A DNA stretch of 64,000 bases from Cichorium intybus. Its lineage: Eukaryota > Streptophyta > Magnoliopsida > Asterales > Asteraceae. The notes beneath the pieces were generated by a model. That model worked only from the letters and a program-made list of their open reading frames with translations. It had not been told where the DNA came from and did not search any database. The translations under genes were made by a program, and so were the position numbers. The stretch is taken from assembly GCA_023525715.1 (NCBI GenBank), contig CM042013.1, positions 80,806,494-80,870,493 of the forward strand, given 5' to 3'. Of the stretch, positions 54,752 to 64,000 are shown one piece after another; the first letter of the stretch is position 1; each line of letters begins with the position of its first letter.

Positions 54752-56190
54752 TGTTGAATAATGTTTTTATGTTTTTATGTGACCATCACTGAAATAAGTC
54801 GAAATGTTTTTTAACAAATATTATCAGTATTTCAGGTTGCATGAATTCAAGATCAAAAACAAGAATAAATCAAGACCCGAGAAACTTTGAGAAAACACCC
54901 AAACCTGAGGAAGTAACACTACAAACCAAAGAGCAAAATACAAAAATGTCACTGTGCTACAGCACTCGCGACGCGACCACCATCTTGGTCGCGACGCGAA
55001 GCCTTCAACACGAGACAGAAGGCGTGATCGTGACGTGAAGAAGAAACAAAGACAGAAGACCAAAAATCGCCCAGCGATCGCGACGCGACGAAGGTGATGG
55101 TCGCGACGCGAAGAGCTTGAACGCGAAGCTCCAACGTGACACCACCAACTTTCTAATCGCGAGACTACCAACACACCATCCTTCGCGACGCGACCAAAAG
55201 CAAACGCGACCAAAAGGAATCGCGACGAAAAGCTCGACATACCAGCGGAGACGCACTGACCCGACAAAAAGCGCACCGACCACCAGCTATGGACCTTCGC
55301 GACGCGACGGCATGACCGGTCGCGACGCGAGCCCTGTTCAACAGCAACTATAAATTGAGCCTTTCTCTTGCTATTTTGTTACACCCAATCAACCAAGAAT
55401 TATACACTCATATACTCTCCAAGAAACCCACGACCAGAAACTTCAAGACTCTCAAATCTCTGCATTTGGCAACAAGAATCAAACCGCACAACCGCAAGAA
55501 ACAAGATATCTTCCCGACACCAAAACTCCAAACCTCTAAACAACCTCTACCCGACACCAAAACTCCAAACCTCTAAACAACCTCTACCCGACACCAAACC
55601 TCAAACCTCCAAACAACCTCTACCCGACACTAAATATCACGAAAACCTCATTCAACCCGAGCAAAGAACAAGAATCGAAGCTTCAAAGAAAATCGTCATA
55701 TTCATCTGCTATCGATAAGTTCTTTTGAAATTATCCGTGTTATTATTGATTTATTGAAACTGTTATAAATCAACTGTACCAAACACCCGAGACATAAAAA
55801 TTGAACCGTGACAACGAAAACACATGTGGACTGTATTTAACCGAGACATCTAACTTCTAACTTCTAACCTTTTATTTATTGTAAAAACACGTTATCGTTG
55901 ATAATGGCGTTTATTACATCTGACATCTAATTTCTAACTTCTAACTTCTAACCTTTTTATTTATTGTAAAAACACGTTATCGTTGATAATGGCGTTTATT
56001 ACACCTAACATTTAACTTCTAACTTTTACTTTATTTACCGCTTTCTGTCCATTTAAATACTGTCTAGTTTAGATTTACTATTCCGCAACTCTATTTTATT
56101 TCCGCATATTATAGACAAAATACATATCTGTCACACAATAACCGGCTTAAAAACCCTTATTCGTGGAGATCGATTATTAATTTTTCAACA
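54752..56190 (+). repeat. 5' LTR of element D
   Basis: TGTTGAATAATG to TTTTTCAACA, 1439 bp. Seven copies of TCGCGACGCGA lie at about 54966-55330, followed at once by the TATA box CTATAAATTG (55348-55357). Three copies of a ~36-bp unit (55510-55630) and a tandem ~85-bp duplication containing CGTTATCGTTGATAATGGCG (about 55850-56030) follow in R/U5. Open stretches on both strands in this LTR are by-products. Confidence 0.93.
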
Positions 56191-56478
56191 ATTGGTATCA
56201 GAGCTCGTGTGATTTAATCTGAAATTTTTGTCGTGAACTGTTGTGTAGCGTTTTTATAAACCACCAATAAGTTTCCTTTAAAAATTTCATCTTAATATCA
56301 CTTGTTCAACAAAAAATTAAAACAAACAAAAACATTTAAAAATTACTTGTGTGATTTATTTTGAAAATTTTTGTTGAAAACTTTTGTGTAGCGTTTTTAT
56401 AAACCACCAATAAGTTTTCTTTAAAAATTTCATTTTAACATCACATTTTCGTTAACAAAAAAAAAAAAAAAAACAAAA
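56191..56478 (+). other. Leader of element D: primer site and tandem duplication
   Basis: TGGTATCAGAGC at 56193-56204 matches the Met-tRNA 3' end. Two imperfect copies of a ~105-bp segment (about 56203-56306 and 56341-56455), each containing GTTTTTATAAACCACCAATA, precede an A-run and the gag ATG, the same plan as in E. Confidence 0.88.
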
Positions 56479-59301
56479 ATGTCTTCCGCAAACTACTCAA
56501 ACATAAATTCTGTATCTATTGCTAACAGTATAGGTTCAGGTACTCGAGCACCCATTCTTATTCCCGAAGAATATAAATCATGGGTAGGTCGTATGAATCT
56601 TCATCTCAACTCTATAAGTGAAGATGTGTGGAAATGTGTAGACGGATCTCTACCAGATAACATGACCTCTCTTACGAGTAACTTGGATATACTGAATGAA
56701 ATGAAGAAACTCGAACTTCAAGCCAAAAAGGAACTTGTGTCTGGAATACCCCACAGTATTCTAAGCCAAATGAATGATATAATTCTTTTAACCGCAAACC
56801 AAATTTGGCAAACTTTGAAAAATCGCTTTGAAGGAAATGAGAGAATCATTGGAAACAAGAAAACATCTGTTTTAAACGAATTTGACAACTTCAAAATGTT
56901 TCCACATGAGACCATCCATGATGCTCATGACAGATTCAATCTCATTACCATCAAAATGAATAATTTAGGCATCAAAAAGTCACAGCATGAAATAAACCTC
57001 AAATTTTTAAACAACCTTTATGAAAGCTGGAAAATGGTCAAACTAATCATCCAGGGAAATCCGGCAATTCATACTGAATCTTTGTACAATCTGTACGGAG
57101 AATTACAATCGTATGAATCCTCGATTGACCCACCAACGTCTACTTCTTTTGGAGGACCGCTTGCTCTGTTGTCAACATCCTCTCAAAACCAAACACATTT
57201 TCCTGATCAAAGTAAAATTGATCAAAATCAAACTTTCTTAAGTAATCCTTGTGACTTGTCCGATCCAAATAATGAAGCTGACTACCATCAATTGTGTGCT
57301 TTGGTAGCAAACACTAATCTCGAAAGATTTTTGCCACATCATAGACCAAACTTTCAACAAAGATCCACTTTTGGACAAAACTTTCAGAATCGTGGTTTTC
57401 AAAATAATAACAACTCTTACAATCAAAACAATGGTTTTCAAAATAACCAAAATTCTGGATTTCAGCAAAATCATTCAAAACCATCTCAACAGAAACAAAC
57501 TCAAACATCCGAAAGAACTCCCGTTAAAAGCCAAAAGGCTGACAATAACGATGATGATGATGAGGTAATCATTTGTCACAAATGCAAAGGACTAAATCAT
57601 TATGCCCGAGATTGTCGAGCCAAAATCAAGGTCAAAGACTCAGCTTACTACGCTCAAAAAGCCGAAGAGCTGAAGAAACAAGAACAGAAAGCAAAGCAAA
57701 AAGCTTTGATGGCATTCCACGAACCTAGCGTGGAATACTGGCCAACTTCTGATGATGAAACAGATACTGAACCAGCTCAGTCAAACTTCTGCTTCATGGC
57801 TGACAATGAACCAACCACAAGAGCTCCATATGTCATCGATCAGGTATGGTCTATGATCTCAGATCTCGGTCTTTCAAGAACACCATTTGAGTCCCACATG
57901 ACTAAGATTGAGAACAGTCTAAAAGCTGATCTCAGACTGTATCATGACACAATAGTCAAATCTGATATCTACAAATCTGAATTACAAACCTTGCAACTCA
58001 GATTTGGAGAATCCACACGGACTAGAGACAAACTTGAAAGAGACATTGAACGAAAATCTGAAGAAAATAATCACATCCTAGAACAATTAAATGAAGCTCT
58101 AAAACAGAAAAGGGACTTAGAAATAAAAAATCAATCTGTTATTTCATCTGAAATAAAAGATACGTTAGAAAAGGAAGTCCTTCAGTTAAAACAAAAAATT
58201 CAAGATTTAACTGACAAAAACACTAGTTTAAATCTAAAACTAGATGATTCTTCAAAGCAAATTAAATTTCTTGAATCCGAAAATCAAAGATTTCAAGGAA
58301 AACTGGAATCTATCAATATTGCCAGAAAATTGAGTGATGATGTTTTCACTAAAGCAAACAACTTAGGAACTGGCAAAATTGATACGAATTATAAACCGGG
58401 AATTGGAAGAGAATCTTTTGAAAATGAAGAGACTGAAAAGAAAAATGGAACAATTTGTGAAAACTCTAAATCACCTCTACCAGATTTTTTCTTATCTGCT
58501 AATGAGGACGATTCAGATGACGAAACAGTTATCAACTGTAGCCCAGATGATACTGCTTTCACTGTTTCCAAAAAATCTTTCAAAAGAGTCTTAAAATCTG
58601 AATCAGACTCTGCTAGTTCAGTAACTCATCAATTGAGATCTACTAAACTAACAATGAATGATGGCACAATGAAACTTGAAAATTTCTTAAATGGAGAAAA
58701 TTCTGATCATCAAAATGGTAGTACTTCTGCTCCAACTGTCTTTCCCTCTTTAAACTCAACCTTTATTGGAAAGAACAATCTGGGACAAAAGTATTCAAAG
58801 AAACAACAGACAAATAAACAACCCATTCAAGCTGTCTTTAAACCAAAAGAACAAAGCAGGCCCATTGTTTTCAAAGAAAAACCTTTGAAACCAAGCTCTG
58901 TGCCACAAAAACAGACCTTTAATCCAAAACAAAAACTGTTTCAAAAACCAATTCAAAATCGCTTTCAAGAGATAAACTTTAATCTCTCAAGGAACTTTCA
59001 GAGACCATCATTTCACCAAATTCCATTCCATCATCAAAGTGTTTTCAAAAACCATTCAGATCCCAGATACAAAGAAAGGTCATCAAACAGAACTTCAAAT
59101 AAAGGATACTTTTCACAAAATCATAAATCGATACAAATGACAGGTTTTCAAAGACAAATCTTAAATTGGGAAAATCTGATAAGTCAAATCAAGCCTCAAC
59201 CACTTCGTCAAATTAACAGAAACCATAATGATTTCAGATTATCAAAAACCATTAACAAATCAGGACCCACCATGGTTTGGGTACCTAAACTTTCTGTCTA
59301 A
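56479..59301 (+). CDS. Gag of element D (940 codons)
   Basis: This is an open frame for the capsid/nucleocapsid protein, about twice the usual copia Gag length, as in SIRE-type elements. Residues about 1-230: UBN2-type capsid domain (YKSWVGRMNLHLNSISEDVW). About 230-350: Asn/Gln-rich repeats. About 366-379: zinc knuckle CHKCKGLNHYARDC. About 488-618: a strong coiled coil (DKLERDIERKSEENNHILEQ and onward). About 750-935: a basic Lys/Gln/Phe-rich tail ending WVPKLSV. The ATG at 56479 is the first after the A-rich leader. The TAA at 59299-59301 is followed in frame by pol. E carries a nonsense codon in this gene that D lacks. The coiled-coil half has no role assigned here; self-assembly is a reasonable guess. 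Confidence 0.94.
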   Translation: MSSANYSNINSVSIANSIGSGTRAPILIPEEYKSWVGRMNLHLNSISEDVWKCVDGSLPDNMTSLTSNLDILNEMKKLELQAKKELVSGIPHSILSQMNDIILLTANQIWQTLKNRFEGNERIIGNKKTSVLNEFDNFKMFPHETIHDAHDRFNLITIKMNNLGIKKSQHEINLKFLNNLYESWKMVKLIIQGNPAIHTESLYNLYGELQSYESSIDPPTSTSFGGPLALLSTSSQNQTHFPDQSKIDQNQTFLSNPCDLSDPNNEADYHQLCALVANTNLERFLPHHRPNFQQRSTFGQNFQNRGFQNNNNSYNQNNGFQNNQNSGFQQNHSKPSQQKQTQTSERTPVKSQKADNNDDDDEVIICHKCKGLNHYARDCRAKIKVKDSAYYAQKAEELKKQEQKAKQKALMAFHEPSVEYWPTSDDETDTEPAQSNFCFMADNEPTTRAPYVIDQVWSMISDLGLSRTPFESHMTKIENSLKADLRLYHDTIVKSDIYKSELQTLQLRFGESTRTRDKLERDIERKSEENNHILEQLNEALKQKRDLEIKNQSVISSEIKDTLEKEVLQLKQKIQDLTDKNTSLNLKLDDSSKQIKFLESENQRFQGKLESINIARKLSDDVFTKANNLGTGKIDTNYKPGIGRESFENEETEKKNGTICENSKSPLPDFFLSANEDDSDDETVINCSPDDTAFTVSKKSFKRVLKSESDSASSVTHQLRSTKLTMNDGTMKLENFLNGENSDHQNGSTSAPTVFPSLNSTFIGKNNLGQKYSKKQQTNKQPIQAVFKPKEQSRPIVFKEKPLKPSSVPQKQTFNPKQKLFQKPIQNRFQEINFNLSRNFQRPSFHQIPFHHQSVFKNHSDPRYKERSSNRTSNKGYFSQNHKSIQMTGFQRQILNWENLISQIKPQPLRQINRNHNDFRLSKTINKSGPTMVWVPKLSV

Positions 59302-62300
59302 TTGCAGGCACTTTGTGCTGGAGAGCCCAAGGATGGCACATGGTATATCGATAGTGGCTGCTCCAAGCATATGACAGGAAACCAAAGCTTTCTACGAGAC
59401 TTCAAACCCACAGAATCCAAACAAGATGTGACTTTTGGAAATAACATGACTGCAAGAATCAAAGGTTATGGAAACATAACAAATGGTCACTTCACCATCA
59501 AGAAAGTAGCCTACGTTGACGGCCTGAAACACAACTTAATCAGCGTATCACAACTTTGTGACAACAATCATGAAGTTCTTTTCACCAAACAGCGAAGCAT
59601 AATCACGGATGCCAAGACCAAAGCCATTCTAGTTAATTCTGATCGTCTAGGCAACATGTATCCACTAGATATGGACCTTATCTATGGAAAACCAGACATC
59701 TGTCTCTTATCCAAAGCTTCAGCTGATATTAGCTGGTTGTGGCATCGTCGTCTTTCCCATCTCAACTTCGGCTACATCAACAAATTGATCGGAGATGATC
59801 TAGTTCGAGGACTGCCACTTCTGAAGCTCGACAATGAAACTCTTTGTGCCGCTTGTGAAAAAGGAAAACTTTCCAAATCCTCTCACAAAAGCATTACAGA
59901 ATCTAGTGTATCCGAACCACTAGAACTGCTGCACATAGACCTCTGTGGTCCCGCCAAAATCCAAACAATACAAAGGAAGAAGTATGTCCTTGTCATAGTT
60001 GATGGCTTCACTCGATTTACATGGGTCTTTTTCTTAAGACTAAAATCAGAAGCACCAGAAGAGATGATCAACTTTATAAAACAGATCGAACTAAAGCTCA
60101 AACGACCAGTTCGAAAAATCCGAAGTGATAATGGTTTGGAGTTCAAAAACATAACTCTAGACTCATTTCTCAAAAACAAAGGCATCGAACACAACTTCTC
60201 AGCCCCTTACACTCCTCAACAAAACGGCGTTGTTGAAAGAAGGAACCGAACTCTGTGCGAAGCTGCAAGATCAATGCTTATCTTTGCTGATCTGCCACAA
60301 TACTTCTGGGCAGAAGCAATTGCCACAGCTTGCTACACACAAAATCGCTCCTTAATTCACAAAAATCTTCATAAAACACCATATGAAGTCATTAACAACC
60401 GAAAACCAAATATCAAATTTTTCCATATTTTTGGTTGTCGATGCTTCATAAAGAATAATAAAGATCACCTTTCAAAATTTGAATCAAGGTCGGACGAAGG
60501 AATTTTCCTTGGTTACTCATTTTCTTCAGCTGCTTATCGAGTACTGAACAAACGTACAAGAGTAATTGAAGAAAGTACCGATGTCCACTTCGATGAATTT
60601 TATGTCAGAAAATTGGATCGTGAACATTTTGGTTCACAAATGATAGATAATATTTTTCAAAATCCAATTCCACAAACACCATCTCCTGACATAGACATTG
60701 AAGTTGATATTGATTTACTTTTTGAACAACCTAAAACTGCTTATAATTCTGAAATTCTAACTACTCAAATTAATCCTACAGGAACACCCACTGAAGGAAC
60801 TTCCCAAAGAAACAGAAATGTTGCAGATCAAGTTGAGGGGGAACCACAAACACATACTTCCTCATTAGAACAAACACCAAATCCTCCTTTAACCACCCCA
60901 GACTTTACTACTCTATCCCCAAATATCCAAAACAATCCCGATGTAACATTTATGGGGGAACCTTCAAACCTCTTCCAAGAAGAAACTACTGGAGAAGAAC
61001 AATGGGATACTGAAAATCCTATTATTACAACGGAAGAAAATCGTTTAATAAAATGGACCAGAAACCATCCCACTGACCTAATCATCGGAGATCCCAACTC
61101 AGGCATCCAAACTAGAGCCGCAACTGCAAATGAATGTTTATTTGGAGCCTTCCTATCCATGACTGAACCCAAAACCATACATACTGCTCTCAAAGACCCA
61201 GACTGGGTAAAAGCTATGCAAGAAGAGCTAGCTGAATTCGAAAGAAATGACGTATGGAATCTTGTTCCTACACCACCAGATGTTACTATCATAGGTTCAA
61301 GATGGGTATTCAGAAACAAGACTGACGATCAAGGAGTCGTGTGTCGAAACAAGGCACGTCTCGTAGTCAAAGGCTATTCACAACAAGAAGGAATAGACTA
61401 CGATGAAACATATGCTCCAGTCGCCAGAATAGAAGCTATCCGCATCTTTCTCGCATATGCTGCACATAAGAACTTTAAAGTTTTTCAAATGGACGTTAAA
61501 TGTGCATTCCTACATGGAGAGTTAGATCGAGATGTTTATATCCAACAACCACCAGGCTTTGAAGATCCCAAATTTCCTCATCACAGCTTCAAATTGCAGA
61601 AAGCTGTCTATGGTTTAAAACAAGCACCCCGTGCCTGGTATGCCACCTTGTCAACATTCCTCGAAGAATCAGGTTTCAAAAGGGGTTCAATCGATCAAAC
61701 CCTTTTTCGAAAAATCTATAATAAACATCTCTTAATCGTACAAATATATGTTGATGACATTATTTTCGGTTCTACTGATGAATCTTTGAGTGTTAAGTTT
61801 GCAGATTTAATGAAAAGCAAATTTGAAATGAGCATGATTGGGGAGATGACTACTTTTCTTGGACTTCAAATCAAACAGTCAACTGATGGAATTTTCATCA
61901 ACCAAGAGAATTATGTCAAAAACCTACTCACTCGCTTTTCAATGGACAAATCTAATACTGCCAAAACCCCAATGGCCTTTGGATACAAAATCGATGCAGA
62001 CTTAAATGGCAAACCCGTTGACCAGAAAAGATATCGTGGAATGATCGGATCACTATTATACCTCACTGCCAGCAGACCTGACATTATGTTTTCTACTTGT
62101 GTCTGTGCCAGATACCAAGCAAATCCAATGGAATCCCATGTCATTGCTGTGAAACGCATCTTCAAATACCTAAAAGGCACTCCCAAACTTGGCCTTTGGT
62201 ATCCAGCTAAATCCGATTTTCAGCTGAACGCTTTCACCGACTCAGACTATGGAGGATGCAAGCTAGATAGGAAAAGTACATCTGGTAGCTGTCAATTCCT

Positions 62301-62703
62301 AGGAGGTCGACTGGTAAGCTGGACTTCAAAGAAACAATCTTGCGTGTCCACTTCAACCGCAGAAGCTGAATATGTAGCTGCCGCAAGCTGCTGCTCACAA
62401 GTCATGTGGATGCAAACTCAATTACGTGACTATGGCTACAAAGTATCACAAATTCCCATATTTTGTGACTCAACCAGCGCAATCGCCATTTCTCACAATC
62501 CAGTGCACCATTCCATGACAAAGCACATCGATATTCGATATCACTTCATTAAAGACAACATTCAAAAGGGTCATATCGAATTACACTTCATAAACACCGA
62601 AGATCAAGTTGCCGATGTCTTTACTAAGGCTTTAGACGAAACCAAGTTTCAATACTTCCTAGGCCGTCTAGGAATGTTGAATCCAGATAACATTCATCCC
62701 TAA
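59302..62703 (+). CDS. Pol polyprotein of element D: protease, integrase, RT, RNase H
   Basis: 1133 codons are open after the gag stop, in the same frame. They start with TTG, not ATG, so expression needs stop readthrough, splicing or another device. Residues: protease WYIDSGCSKHMTG (about 14-26); pre-integrase zinc region LWHRRLSHLNFG...CAACEKGK (about 145-197); integrase Asp in HIDLCGPAK (about 212), Asp in RSDNGLEFKN (about 274) and Glu in VVERRNRTL (about 311); an acidic, variable linker (about 450-580); RT from NKARLVVKGYSQQEGIDYDE (about 680) with catalytic YVDDIIFGS (about 817); RNase H with FTDSDYGGCKLD (about 978), STAEAEYVAAA (about 1017) and the end DVFTKALDE. All catalytic residues looked for are present, so D may encode active enzymes. 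Confidence 0.95.
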   Translation: MQALCAGEPKDGTWYIDSGCSKHMTGNQSFLRDFKPTESKQDVTFGNNMTARIKGYGNITNGHFTIKKVAYVDGLKHNLISVSQLCDNNHEVLFTKQRSIITDAKTKAILVNSDRLGNMYPLDMDLIYGKPDICLLSKASADISWLWHRRLSHLNFGYINKLIGDDLVRGLPLLKLDNETLCAACEKGKLSKSSHKSITESSVSEPLELLHIDLCGPAKIQTIQRKKYVLVIVDGFTRFTWVFFLRLKSEAPEEMINFIKQIELKLKRPVRKIRSDNGLEFKNITLDSFLKNKGIEHNFSAPYTPQQNGVVERRNRTLCEAARSMLIFADLPQYFWAEAIATACYTQNRSLIHKNLHKTPYEVINNRKPNIKFFHIFGCRCFIKNNKDHLSKFESRSDEGIFLGYSFSSAAYRVLNKRTRVIEESTDVHFDEFYVRKLDREHFGSQMIDNIFQNPIPQTPSPDIDIEVDIDLLFEQPKTAYNSEILTTQINPTGTPTEGTSQRNRNVADQVEGEPQTHTSSLEQTPNPPLTTPDFTTLSPNIQNNPDVTFMGEPSNLFQEETTGEEQWDTENPIITTEENRLIKWTRNHPTDLIIGDPNSGIQTRAATANECLFGAFLSMTEPKTIHTALKDPDWVKAMQEELAEFERNDVWNLVPTPPDVTIIGSRWVFRNKTDDQGVVCRNKARLVVKGYSQQEGIDYDETYAPVARIEAIRIFLAYAAHKNFKVFQMDVKCAFLHGELDRDVYIQQPPGFEDPKFPHHSFKLQKAVYGLKQAPRAWYATLSTFLEESGFKRGSIDQTLFRKIYNKHLLIVQIYVDDIIFGSTDESLSVKFADLMKSKFEMSMIGEMTTFLGLQIKQSTDGIFINQENYVKNLLTRFSMDKSNTAKTPMAFGYKIDADLNGKPVDQKRYRGMIGSLLYLTASRPDIMFSTCVCARYQANPMESHVIAVKRIFKYLKGTPKLGLWYPAKSDFQLNAFTDSDYGGCKLDRKSTSGSCQFLGGRLVSWTSKKQSCVSTSTAEAEYVAAASCCSQVMWMQTQLRDYGYKVSQIPIFCDSTSAIAISHNPVHHSMTKHIDIRYHFIKDNIQKGHIELHFINTEDQVADVFTKALDETKFQYFLGRLGMLNPDNIHP

Positions 62704-64000
62704 TCTCTTACATTTTGTTTGTACAAAAGAATGTTTACTTTCAGTCAAAATCAAAAATTTCCAAAAACATTCAAATAACCAAAATCTTCCAAAAACATCC
62801 ACATAATCAAAAATCAAAAAAAATTAGAATAAAGTTTTATCTTTTTAAAATCTTTATAAAACCATGTGATTAACATCTTCTTGACTAAATTTTCAGATGC
62901 TTATGCTCGATGAATGTTCTCAGTAATATTGATTCTTATTTAAAGAGAAGGTTCAAATTTCAAACATTTATGTCATGTACATTCTCCTATTCCCTTTGAA
63001 TTTATTTCAAATATAACGATTTTATCAATTAAGGGACATAAGATCAGGAGATTCAGATGAAAACCAAACCCATGTGAGAAATTGTGCCTCGTCTTTAACT
63101 GCTAAGTGAAATTCATTTCTGTGAGCAAAGGTGTTTTCATTATGACTTATAGGATTTATACTCTTATACCGTGATGCTAGTCTCATTTTTGCTTAGATAT
63201 CAAAATGACCAGGGACGATACAATCATTTCTTTATATATTAGACAAACTGTCTATTATATCACCTATCCCTATCCTCAATGAAGCCACATCAAGAAAAGA
63301 TATTTCATCTTGCATAGCAAGTCTGACATTTGGAGAAACGACAAAGTCGTATCCAAGAAAACCAAAAGAAAACTCAAAATCTCAAAACGCAAAAGATGTC
63401 AACAAATCACAACTGGTAAACACATCAGATATCTTTTCACAAATCAAGAAAAGATAAAGACAAAGGTGAACACCTCACCAAAGAAAAGGGAGACTTACAA
63501 CAACAATCAATCAAGACAGACATCTCTCAAAACTTTCCAAACAAACAGATTCTCAAAAACCGAAGATTTACCGGGATACTGTAGCCTTCATAATTGGATA
63601 TTCTTAGTTGCAAACTGCACTATAAATATTTCTAAACCCCTCTACATGTATTTCCCGACGGAGAGAGAGTGAACATCAATGGCATGAATGAAGAAACCCA
63701 CTGAGTAATGCCGAAACCAGTCTTATGTGATTGATTATCTAAAATGAAGACCAAGTGACTAAAGTATATAGGTATAAATCCACATTAAGCATAAGTCAAC
63801 ACCTTCAAACTGAGAGATATCACTCATCTTTAGTGATTATACACCAGTTCTGCACCCAGAACAAACAAACACCTCAGTCAAGTATGAGATATACCTATGA
63901 GAAGTTCATCTGAATCGACCTATTAAGATCACTTGTCGTCTTTATAAATGTTATAAAATCTTAAGGAATATTATGAAAGTACATATACTAAAACCTTTTG
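62704..64000 (+). other. 3' non-coding region of element D
   Basis: Homologous, with small differences, to the reverse of 32750-34108 in E. It contains two copies of the ~31-bp unit (about 62750-62815). A 120-codon open stretch at 63310-63672, very basic (KKTKRKLKISKRKRCQQ), begins with TTG and has no upstream ATG; it shares part of its frame with E. I do not call it a gene. Confidence 0.75.

Larger units (their letters stand above)
54752..64000 (+). mobile_element. Element D: SIRE-like Ty1/copia, 3' LTR beyond the window
   Basis: The 5' LTR, primer site, duplicated leader, gag, pol and most of the 3' non-coding region are present. Comparison with E (32560-34108) suggests that the 3' LTR begins roughly 200 bp beyond the window. 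Gag and pol are both open, separated only by the in-frame TAA shared with E. The LTR is 1439 bp, about 200 bp longer than that of E, so D represents a different subfamily. Confidence 0.94.

Noticed and set aside
59273..59307. A 28-nt mini-intron GTACCT...TTGCAG that would remove the gag stop of D
   Set aside because: Far shorter than the smallest plant introns I know of (about 60 nt), so not credible on its own, although the acceptor could work with another donor.

Overview
This window looks like plant nuclear DNA, probably from a eudicot, and it is almost wholly transposable elements. The evidence is Ty1/copia and chromodomain Ty3/gypsy polyproteins of plant type, tRNA-iMet and tRNA-Asp primer binding sites, a plant-type Helitron, and a captured piece of a plant bifunctional-nuclease gene. 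I see no intact host gene, no rRNA or tRNA gene and no CRISPR array. Species cannot be read from the sequence.

Layout, with single letters used for the elements. C (1-4071, +) is the 3' part of a decayed copia element ending in its 3' LTR. It abuts B, a + strand copia of the same family, of which only 3' non-coding sequence (4072-4193, resuming at 51726) and the 3' LTR (52388-53162) are present. B is split by A (4194-51720, -), a third member of that family, about 7.6 kb long in itself but stretched to 47.5 kb by four insertions. These are: a non-autonomous Helitron in its 3' LTR (4793-10348); H, an Athila-like non-autonomous LTR element in its RT/RNase H region (11995-27454), which itself contains G1, an open chromovirus (17311-26234); E, a SIRE-like copia in its leader (31317-41861); and G2, a decayed gypsy element in its 5' LTR (43328-51671). 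H, G1, E, G2 and A each have a matching 5-bp target duplication (ATAGC, TGTAC, AAGTG, ATTAG, TCAAG), and the Helitron sits precisely between A and T. The order of insertion can therefore be read directly.

Right of B lies an old copia gag relic (53163-54751, -). Then comes D (54752 to beyond 64000, +), a SIRE-like element of E's family with a 5' LTR, primer site, gag and pol, both open. Its 3' LTR is outside the window.

The most notable points are: (1) a 68-nt GT-AG intron candidate exactly at the gag/protease junction of G1, which puts gag and pol in one frame when removed and is absent from the related element G2; (2) a Helitron carrying at least six exons, in order and with introns, of a DUF151 bifunctional nuclease (BBD) gene; (3) an in-frame TAA between gag and pol kept in both D and E, inside a splice-acceptor-like sequence; (4) CpG-rich dyads with a common CGCGACGCG core in the LTRs of unrelated element families (D/E and H); (5) a 31-bp minisatellite shared by the LTRs of G1 and G2; (6) paired hairpins with a compensatory change in the leader of A. 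All divergences and repeat counts were made by eye and are approximate.
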